Program-made: the position numbers and the translations under genes
DNA from: Syntrophomonas wolfei subsp. methylbutyratica
Lineage (GTDB): Bacteria; Bacillota; Syntrophomonadia; Syntrophomonadales; Syntrophomonadaceae
Direction of reading: 5' to 3'
NCBI RefSeq assembly: GCF_001570625.1
Contig: NZ_BBQT01000008.1
Location: forward strand, 1-64,000
DNA length: 64,000 nt
The notes under the pieces: generated by a model
What the model saw: only the letters and a program-made list of their open reading frames with translations
The model's database searches: none
What the model was told of the DNA's origin: nothing
In this document: in pieces, positions 48,452 to 54,694 of the stretch
Layout: each line of letters starts with the position of its first letter
How positions within the stretch are numbered: the stretch's first letter is position 1

Positions 48452-48721
48452 ATGGATATGACCAAACGAGAAAAATTGATTGAAAGGTTAATGCAAAGGC
48501 CTTCTAATTTTGAATATGATGAAGCAAGAACATTGCTTTCCAGGCTTGGCTACTCTGAAGAAACCCGTGGCTGTACTTCGGGTTCCCGGGTGGCTTTCGT
48601 TAATAATGAAACCAAGCATATAATAAGATTACACAAACCCCATCCGGGAAACACATTGAAAAAATACCAGGTAGAACAATTGATTGATGAATTATCAAAA
48701 CAGGGAGTGATTAAATCATGA
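48452..48721 (+). CDS. hicA: HicA family mRNA interferase toxin
   Basis: 89 aa. C-terminal pattern SGSRVAF...IRLHKPHPGNTLKKYQ matches a HicA subgroup in which the usual GSHH is replaced by GSR. The fold is a small dsRNA-binding-like domain. It precedes the antitoxin gene with overlapping ATGA. Confidence 0.82.
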   Translation: MDMTKREKLIERLMQRPSNFEYDEARTLLSRLGYSEETRGCTSGSRVAFVNNETKHIIRLHKPHPGNTLKKYQVEQLIDELSKQGVIKS

Positions 48722-49059
48722 AAGATATAATTTTATATAAAGATTACATTGGTTCAGTGCACTATAGTACCGAGGATGAAGTGTTTTTCGGCAAAATAGA
48801 GGGAATCAACGATTCTATTAGTTTTGAGGGTAGCAGCGTAACCGAGTTAAAAGCCGCATTTGAAGAGGCGGTTGAGGATTATATCGAGTTATGCCAGCTT
48901 AACGGGAAAGAGCCGAAGAAAACTTATAAGGGCAGCTTTAATATCAGAATAAGACCGGAACTTCACAAACAAGCCGTACAGCTAGCCCTAATGGAAGGGA
49001 AATCGCTCAATCAATTTATTGAAAATGCGATAGAAGATAGAATTATGCAATCGGTATAG
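48718..49059 (+). CDS. hicB: HicB family antitoxin with ribbon-helix-helix tail
   Basis: 113 aa. N-terminal HicB domain (VFFGKIEGINDSISFEG...FEEAVEDYIELC) and a C-terminal Arc/MetJ-like DNA-binding segment (FNIRIRPELHKQAVQLALME). It should bind HicA and the palindrome at 48374-48406. Confidence 0.88.
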   Translation: MKDIILYKDYIGSVHYSTEDEVFFGKIEGINDSISFEGSSVTELKAAFEEAVEDYIELCQLNGKEPKKTYKGSFNIRIRPELHKQAVQLALMEGKSLNQFIENAIEDRIMQSV

Positions 49060-49133
49060 TGCTTCTACTTGACAAAAAGTGAAAATTATGTAACAATAAT
49101 AACAGTCTTTACACCACAAGGAAAACTAAAGCA

Positions 49134-49168
49134 GTGCTCCTGTTGCTCGGACAGGGGCATTTTATTTT
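49134..49168 (+). terminator. Terminator or attenuator hairpin before the UPF0316 gene
   Basis: GTGCTCCTGT (49134-49143) pairs with ACAGGGGCAT (49151-49160) with two wobbles, followed by TTTATTTT. It lies just 22 nt before the start of the next gene, so it may end hicAB or act as an attenuator. No riboswitch class was recognised upstream. Confidence 0.65.
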
Positions 49169-49189
49169 GGCAGAAAGGAGGGAAAAAAC

Positions 49190-49717
49190 ATGTCAATTTT
49201 TATATTAGATTCATTAATAATCTTTGGTTTAAATCTGTTTAGCACTTGTATGGGAAACTTAAAAACATCCTTCCTGGCGCAAAAGACGATCAAGCCTGTT
49301 TATGTAATTACTTTTATCGATGCCCTGGTATTTGTTTATGCTTTCAAGTTGATTGCGACTTCTTCCGGTTACGGATATATACTGGCCTTTGCTTTAGGCA
49401 GGTTGTCCGGAGTATTTTTGGCCAATAAAATTGAAAAGAAGCTGGCGTTTGGCCTGCTTGAAATAGATGTTTATAAACATCCCGAAGAAGGCAAGATTTT
49501 GGCGGACAACCTGCGGGAGCAGGGATATTCAGTAACTACTACTCTGGGCTATGGCGTGGGGGGCAAGGAACGGTTGGTGCTGACAGCAATCCTGCCGCGC
49601 AAGCAGTTCCCTGACTTCTATGCAATAATGGAGCAGGATGGCAAGGTGAACATGTCAGTCAAATCCATAACGAAAACATACGGAAAAGTAGGCAGCATTA
49701 ATGTGCTGGCGGAATAG
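49190..49717 (+). CDS. UPF0316/DUF2179 membrane protein
   Basis: 175 aa. Three N-terminal helices followed by a soluble domain of the DUF2179 type. The sequence fits UPF0316 proteins of unknown function. AAAGGAGG precedes ATG 49190. Confidence 0.75.
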   Translation: MSIFILDSLIIFGLNLFSTCMGNLKTSFLAQKTIKPVYVITFIDALVFVYAFKLIATSSGYGYILAFALGRLSGVFLANKIEKKLAFGLLEIDVYKHPEEGKILADNLREQGYSVTTTLGYGVGGKERLVLTAILPRKQFPDFYAIMEQDGKVNMSVKSITKTYGKVGSINVLAE

Positions 49718-49887
49718 GATGTGTTGCGCTTAGGCCAGCAGGCCTTCGATAATCATGGATATTATCAAATTTCCATTGAGCTGGGGAAAATTCGTTTAAA
49801 TTAAAAGGAGATATTTGCTGTTTGTCGGGACAAGGGACCTGTCCCCTCTGTCCCCCCTTAACAAAGGGCTGTCAAGGGCAGTGTCAT

Positions 49888-50220
49888 TTAGAAGTCCTTA
49901 AGGGCTTCCTCCGCGGTGGCAAAGATGGTAAAAATATCGGTAAATCCTGCGATATCAAACACTTCTTTGACATTGTCGGTCAATGCCGATAGCAGCACTT
50001 TGCCTTTGGCTGTCTTGCTCTTCTTGGCTACCATCAGTAAAACCCTCAGTCCGGCGCTGCTTATGTAGTCCATTCCGGAAAAATCCAGCAGGAAGTTTTT
50101 CTCCCCGGTATCCATTAAAGATAAAAGCTTTTTCTCCAGTATTCCGGAAGTGCTGGAATCCAATCTTCCTTCAATCGTTATGACCGTGGCTTTGTCTTTT
50201 TTCATCTCATTAATGTCCAT
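49888..50220 (-). CDS. STAS-domain anti-sigma-factor antagonist
   Basis: 110 aa of the SpoIIAA/RsbV type. The phosphorylatable Ser lies in DYISSAGLRVLL. It would bind an anti-sigma kinase when unphosphorylated. It follows the RsbW-like kinase gene by 40 nt. Confidence 0.9.
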   Translation of the reverse strand: MDINEMKKDKATVITIEGRLDSSTSGILEKKLLSLMDTGEKNFLLDFSGMDYISSAGLRVLLMVAKKSKTAKGKVLLSALTDNVKEVFDIAGFTDIFTIFATAEEALKDF

Positions 50221-50260
50221 TTATTTTCCTCCTCTTTTATGACATGACAGTTATGATAGT

Positions 50261-50665
50261 TTAATATTTTTTCCTCATAAGCAGAATATTCTGCCCGTTT
50301 TCCCGCCGGTACTCAAGCTCATCAAGCATCTGCCGGACCAGGTGAATCCCCAGGCCGCCAATAGGTCGTTCTTCGATATCCTGCTTGAGATCCGGGGCCT
50401 TAACCTCCAGCGGGTTAAAAGCCAGGCCATCGTCACGAATCTCGATAAGCAACTCCTTCTCTCCCTCCGGTATCAGCCGCAGCATAATCTCATGCTCCCC
50501 GCCTTCAGGATAACCATAAGTGATAGTGTTGGTCAGTAATTCATCCAGGGCCAGGTTGAGCTGAAAGAGGGTTTTCCCCGGAATCCCATTCTCCTCTCCC
50601 CAGAGCTCAATAGCCTCCGCCAGTAATCGAATCTCTTCCAGCTCATTTTTCAAACGAAACTCCAT
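50261..50665 (-). CDS. RsbW-like serine kinase / anti-sigma factor
   Basis: 134 aa GHKL-type ATPase. The N-box is present (LNLALDELLTNTITYG), followed by IRDDGLAFNP and GGLGIHLVRQMLDE. It should phosphorylate the STAS protein. Its start follows the stop of a PP2C remnant with no gap. Confidence 0.9.
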   Translation of the reverse strand: MEFRLKNELEEIRLLAEAIELWGEENGIPGKTLFQLNLALDELLTNTITYGYPEGGEHEIMLRLIPEGEKELLIEIRDDGLAFNPLEVKAPDLKQDIEERPIGGLGIHLVRQMLDELEYRRENGQNILLMRKKY

Positions 50666-50843
50666 TTACTTTCCCCCTGTAAATTGCAGAACCAATATGG
50701 TGATATCATCGGACTGCTTCGCTTCTTGCACAAAGTCGCGGGTAGAGCGTAAAATAACTTTTACGTTTTTTATTAAATTGATTAAAAGGTCAATGATCTC
50801 ACTTATCTTGAAACACCTTCCAACAATTCGATGCCTGTTATTT
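50666..50843 (-). pseudogene. Remnant of a SpoIIE/PP2C-type phosphatase
   Basis: Upstream of the RsbW-like gene the minus strand encodes SDDITILVLQFTGGK-stop, the normal C-terminus of a SpoIIE-type phosphatase. Before it is KISEIIDLLINLIKNVK, and in another frame IELLEGVS, which is the usual preceding motif. The N-terminal part is gone. The stop lies directly before the kinase start. It would have been the phosphatase of the partner-switching set. Confidence 0.75.
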
Positions 50844-50858
50844 AAAGCGGAAGCAAGA

Positions 50859-51074
50859 AAAATTTGATTATAAAAGAAAACTTTTCTATATGGAATTAAA
50901 CTAATCCTGCTGAGATAGCAAATTTTAATAGAACGATTGGGCTTTCGGAAGAGAGGGGGGCGAGTTTCTAGCGCAGTGATATTGAATACATAGAAGAAGG
51001 CTTCTTATTTCTTTGCCCCTAAACAATATTTAACAGGTATGTAATACAAATAGCACGGCATCGTATTAATTTAT
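50859..51074. other. Intergenic region upstream of the NHLP cluster
   Basis: AT-rich with no clear gene or site, other than the repeat that follows. Confidence 0.4.
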
Positions 51075-51206
51075 AACGAGGTAAAATATGTCCCCCGCGT
51101 CCATAATAGTGAGCGAAGCGAACATCAGTGGTGCCCGCAGGGTGCTTCTTTAAACGGTCGGGTTCCTATTAACAAAAGGCGGCGGGTTCTAATCCCCTGC
51201 CTCGTT
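51075..51206 (+). repeat. MITE-like element, family B, copy with one module
   Basis: AACGAGG (51075-51081) and CCTCGTT (51200-51206) are terminal inverted repeats. One module (AGTGAGCGAAGCGAACATCA...) and the GGGTTCTAATCCCC hairpin lie inside. It is in the opposite orientation to the copy at 20988-21192 and lies just before the precursor peptide gene. Confidence 0.7.
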
Positions 51207-51248
51207 CCGACCCTATCAACATGTTTTTAAATTAAGGAGGAATGAGCA

Positions 51249-51557
51249 ATGGAAAGCAAAACTAACGAACAGGACAAGATCATGGGCAAACTTATCTCCC
51301 GTTGCTGGATGGATAAGGTCTTCAAGCAGCGTTTCATCACTGACCCGGCAGCTGTGATGCGGGAAGCCGGGCTTTCGCTTCCTGCTGGGGTGGAAATAAA
51401 GGTAGTGGAGAATACGGATAAAATAAACTATGTGCTGCTGCCGGCCCGACCGACTGAACTTTCTGATGAGCAGTTGGATGCAGTGGCTGGTGGTGTTGCT
51501 CTCTCTCCTTGGTTAACCTCTATTTATACTGAATCCTCCTGTGACTGTGATTACTAA
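51249..51557 (+). CDS. NHLP-type precursor peptide of a ribosomal natural product
   Basis: 102 aa. The first about 80 residues resemble the nitrile-hydratase-like leader: WMDKVFKQRFITDPAAVMRE, the VEIKVVENTDK strand and ELSDEQLDAVAGG. Cleavage after GG would release VALSPWLTSIYTESSCDCDY, a core of 20 residues with four Ser, two Thr and two Cys available for azole formation. AAGGAGG precedes ATG 51249. It is the first gene of a cluster with SagB- and YcaO-type enzymes. Confidence 0.88.
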   Translation: MESKTNEQDKIMGKLISRCWMDKVFKQRFITDPAAVMREAGLSLPAGVEIKVVENTDKINYVLLPARPTELSDEQLDAVAGGVALSPWLTSIYTESSCDCDY

Positions 51558-51716
51558 TTAACTTGATCATAGCATCTTTGGCTCTAGGAATGCGCGTATT
51601 ATTCTTTTACTGTCGGCGCAGCAAACCGGCTGCGGCCAATACTGAAGCATAGTTAGCTCATTCTGGTTATTGCAAACCGGCCAGGTTCAGGTGACTTGGG
51701 GAGGAATAGATAGTTG

Positions 51717-52283
51717 ATGAAGAGTAGCTCGTTAAAAAATGAAAATCAATTGCTGCTTCAAGCAACTATTGATCCGGAGGCCTTTGCCGAGATTTATGAT
51801 TACTATTTTACCCGGGTATACAATTATGTCCGTTCCCGGGTTAACCGGAGCAGTGTAGCCGATGACCTTACCAGCCAGATTTTTGAGAGAGTACTGTTTA
51901 AACTGGATAAATTTCATCCCGAACGAGGTTCATTTGGCACCTGGCTTTTCACCATCGCCCACAACATCATTACCGATTATCTGCGAAACCAGGAACAGCG
52001 ACATACAGTATCATTGGATGCGGTACGGGAATTAGCCTGTGCCAGAAATGGCCCGGAGGAAGCATACATATTGCAAGAGAGCCAGCAAGACCTGCAAGCA
52101 GCGCTGGAACTGTTAAACAACCGGGAACGCAATCTCATTGGCCTGAAATTCTGGGCAGGGCTTAATAATCGCCAGATCGCACAAATGACCGGTTTGAGTG
52201 AAAGCAATGTGGGGGTCATATTATACCGCGCGATTTGTCGCTTGCAATTTGCTTTGAAGAAGGAGGCCTTTGAAAATGAATAA
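51717..52283 (+). CDS. ECF-type sigma factor
   Basis: 188 aa from ATG 51717 (TTG 51714 is possible; GGGGAGGA lies upstream). Region 2 (FAEIYDYYFTRVYNYVRSRV and FGTWLFTIAHNIITDYLR) and region 4 (LSESNVGVILYRAICRLQ) are both clear. It overlaps the following gene. It probably transcribes the peptide cluster, by location only. Confidence 0.9.
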   Translation: MKSSSLKNENQLLLQATIDPEAFAEIYDYYFTRVYNYVRSRVNRSSVADDLTSQIFERVLFKLDKFHPERGSFGTWLFTIAHNIITDYLRNQEQRHTVSLDAVRELACARNGPEEAYILQESQQDLQAALELLNNRERNLIGLKFWAGLNNRQIAQMTGLSESNVGVILYRAICRLQFALKKEAFENE

Positions 52284-52602
52284 ACAGGAGCGGATAAAAC
52301 AATTCAACCACGCTGTTGATCTCCTGTTGGAAGGTAAAGCAAAAGGACTTCTACCTGGCGACGGAACCTGCAATAAGGAGCTGGAGCTGGTGCAAAAGCT
52401 TATGCAGCTTGATTCCAGCAAGCAGAGCAAGATCCGTCAACCCCTTCGCCAATCTCTGCAGAGCATGATAAAAAACACCATTAATCCGGAATCTGACCGT
52501 AAGTCTGAACTCAGTGATGACGAACTGGAGGGCATAAGTGCCGCAGGTGACAGCTGGGATAAGGGGACAGGTCCCATGGCCCCTCCCCGACGCTGCCAAT
52601 AA
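52276..52602 (+). CDS. Anti-sigma-like N-terminus joined to a precursor-like tail
   Basis: 108 aa from ATG 52276, with AGGAGG 9 nt upstream and an 8-nt overlap with the sigma gene. Residues about 8-60 (FNHAVDLLLEGKAKG, VQKLMQLDSSKQSKIRQPL) look like the N-terminal segment of small anti-sigma-like proteins that accompany ECF factors; I base this on memory of the pattern. The C-terminus ends with ELSDDELEGISAAG followed by a short tail (DSWDKGTGPMAPPRRCQ), which closely parallels the ELSDEQLDAVAGG and core of the 51249 precursor. It may be a second substrate peptide, a sigma regulator, or both. No transmembrane helix is present. Confidence 0.65.
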   Translation: MNKQERIKQFNHAVDLLLEGKAKGLLPGDGTCNKELELVQKLMQLDSSKQSKIRQPLRQSLQSMIKNTINPESDRKSELSDDELEGISAAGDSWDKGTGPMAPPRRCQ

Positions 52603-52699
52603 TACTTTGTGTGCCTAATGTTGCTTTGGCTAAGATTAGGGTTTGCCAATCAAGGGATAGCTGTTTCCAATTTTAAAATCTGTATTAGGGAATGATATC

Positions 52700-54124
52700 A
52701 TGGGCGATAACCTTATACTGTCCTTTCGTCCGGATCTGAAAATCAAGGAAGAAGCAGGCAAGATCTATTTGCAGAGCCCGGTACGGAGCCTGGTGTGCCA
52801 AAGAGTTTCCCGCGGCCTACGGCAGTCGATGAAGACATTGACCGCCGGTGGCGGCAGTGAAGATTTTTTGAGTGAACTGGCCTTTAAGGAAGATGGGGCA
52901 GGTGGATTGGCAAATTTCTACTACCACCTGCAACAATTCATCGAGCGAGGCTTCATATCCTATAATGTGATGATGGAACAGGAAATCCTGGCTATTTACA
53001 CCCCCTTCTCCGGAGCCCCTCTTTTTAATGAAAAGCCTTTTAAGCAAAAGCGACGCTACAGGCTTTCCCGCTTTACTTACAGTCGGCGGGACGGGCAGGA
53101 AATCATCCTGGAATCCCCGTTGGCCAATGGCCGTGTCGTCCTGACCCATTGGCTGGCAGCTGCAGTACTCCATCTCCTGGCTGAAGCATGTACTGCCGGT
53201 GAAATAAGGACGCAATTCCCAACCTTGCCGAAAAAATCGTTGCAGCTCTTTCTTGAGCTCTTGCTCTCTGCCGGCATGCTGGAAGAGGTGGATGATGCTG
53301 GTATCTCTCCCGGAGAAGGGGATGAAGTGTTGCAGCAGTGGGAGTTTCACGACTTGCTTTTTCATGCCCGCAGCCGCTTGGGTTCTCATGAACAACCGGT
53401 GGGAGGGACCTATCGCTTTCGGGAGCGGATTGCTCCCTTACCAGCGGTAAAGAACCCCATGTCCAGCGAGCGTATTAAGCTTTACCGGCCGGATGTGGAG
53501 AAACTTCGAGAAGATGATTATCCTTTTTCCCTGGTATTGGAGGAAAGAAAATCTATTCGGAATTATGCGGACAAGCCCATTAGCGTTCAGCAATTAGGTG
53601 AATTTTTGTACCGCAGCGCCCGCATAAAAGAGCTTATTAAAGCTAATCCGCCGGCAGGTTTATTATATGAGGCCAGCAATAGGCCTTACCCAGGGGGAGG
53701 GGCTGCTTATGAACTGGAAATCTATCTGGCAGTCAATGAATGTGAAGGTCTAGCGGGCGGCTTGTATCATTACGATCCCTGGCAGCATGAACTGGAAAAA
53801 CTATCGACCAGGACAAGCGAGGTTGAAGGATTATTAAAGTACTGTTCCGCTGCTGCCGGGTTAAAGGAACTGCCCCCTGTTTCCTTGCATATTACGGCTC
53901 GTTTCCAGCGGGTGGCGTGGAAATACCAATCGATAGCCTACAGCGTTATCCTGAAAGACGTGGGAGCACTCTACCAGACCCTGTACCTGGTGGCCACCGC
54001 TATGGACCTGGCACCAACGGCTATCGGCAGTGGACCTGCTAAGCTGTTGTGCCGTATGGCCGGCCTGAACTACCTGGAGGAATCAGCGGTAGGGGAGTTT
54101 ATCCTGGGGAATAAACGCATTTAG
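52700..54124 (+). CDS. SagB-type nitroreductase-like dehydrogenase
   Basis: 474 aa. The C-terminal half (residues about 270-470) is a nitroreductase-like FMN domain: LEERKSIRNYADKPISVQQL, NRPYPGGGAAYELEIYLAV and DLAPTAIGSGP. The N-terminal half fits the leader- and partner-binding part of SagB-like proteins. It would oxidise azolines to azoles. It is followed after an about 570-nt gap, which contains a repeat, by the YcaO-type gene. Confidence 0.85.
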   Translation: MGDNLILSFRPDLKIKEEAGKIYLQSPVRSLVCQRVSRGLRQSMKTLTAGGGSEDFLSELAFKEDGAGGLANFYYHLQQFIERGFISYNVMMEQEILAIYTPFSGAPLFNEKPFKQKRRYRLSRFTYSRRDGQEIILESPLANGRVVLTHWLAAAVLHLLAEACTAGEIRTQFPTLPKKSLQLFLELLLSAGMLEEVDDAGISPGEGDEVLQQWEFHDLLFHARSRLGSHEQPVGGTYRFRERIAPLPAVKNPMSSERIKLYRPDVEKLREDDYPFSLVLEERKSIRNYADKPISVQQLGEFLYRSARIKELIKANPPAGLLYEASNRPYPGGGAAYELEIYLAVNECEGLAGGLYHYDPWQHELEKLSTRTSEVEGLLKYCSAAAGLKELPPVSLHITARFQRVAWKYQSIAYSVILKDVGALYQTLYLVATAMDLAPTAIGSGPAKLLCRMAGLNYLEESAVGEFILGNKRI

Positions 54125-54134
54125 AGGCTAATTG

Positions 54135-54170
54135 TCAACCTGCAGATTGTAATAAAGTTCAAACTCTATG
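54135..54170 (-). pseudogene. Relic of a glutamine synthetase gene 3' end
   Basis: This 36-nt stretch matches the 3' end of glnA at 56985-57020 at 29 of 36 positions, in the same orientation. Its translation on the minus strand, EFELYYNL, mirrors the GlnA C-terminus EFELYYDL. The rest of a glnA-like gene is missing upstream of it. It lies between sagB and the repeat. Confidence 0.6.
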
Positions 54171-54200
54171 TAATACAAGCGGAAGTACAGCGTATTAATT

Positions 54201-54546
54201 TTGACTCCGTTGCAAAAACCCCTTTTGTTGCAGAAGGGTTGCATAAATATACAAAGCGAGCGTTGGCGAAGCATGGATGCAACACCCGGCGAAGGCGAGT
54301 GGCGAGAGCGCTTCACCCTGCGGGTACTCCTGGTGTTCCACCCTGCGGGTGTCACTATTAAGGTTGCCGACCAGGACGGGAGATTAGCGCGGTACCCCTT
54401 GAGCCGCGAGACAAGCCGCAGGTGTTGCCCATGCGAAGCGCCCTGTCGGGCACAACTGATGCTCCCTTCGGTCGCTATTAAGGACGCTGGAGCGGTATAT
54501 TTATGCAAGCCAATGAATACAAAAAAATTTTTGCAGTAGAATCAAT
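54201..54546. repeat. MITE-like element, family A, copy 2
   Basis: 346 bp, similar to copy 1 at 22885-23212. Outer ends TTGACTCC...TGCAAAAA and TTTTTGCAG...GAATCAA are imperfect inverted repeats, and inside them TTGCATAAATATAC is repeated perfectly inverted near both ends. Possible 5-bp target duplication TTAAT at 54195-54199 and 54550-54554. It has an extra module (CGCCCTGTCGGGCACAACTG...) not present in copy 1. Confidence 0.75.
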
Positions 54547-54694
54547 TTTTAATAGGAAAACAAGGGGAGAAACAATGGGACGGGAGCGAGCGAGAAAGTT
54601 CGTAACATATCTCCAATTTTATTAACCATACTTAAATGAAGGAGGAAAGGGGCAATTCGATCAGCATAACCATCCCCATGATCGAGTAAGGACT

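Noticed and set aside
49060..49189. Riboswitch in front of the UPF0316 gene
   Set aside because: There is a terminator-like hairpin, but I could not match any aptamer class. Kept only as a hairpin.
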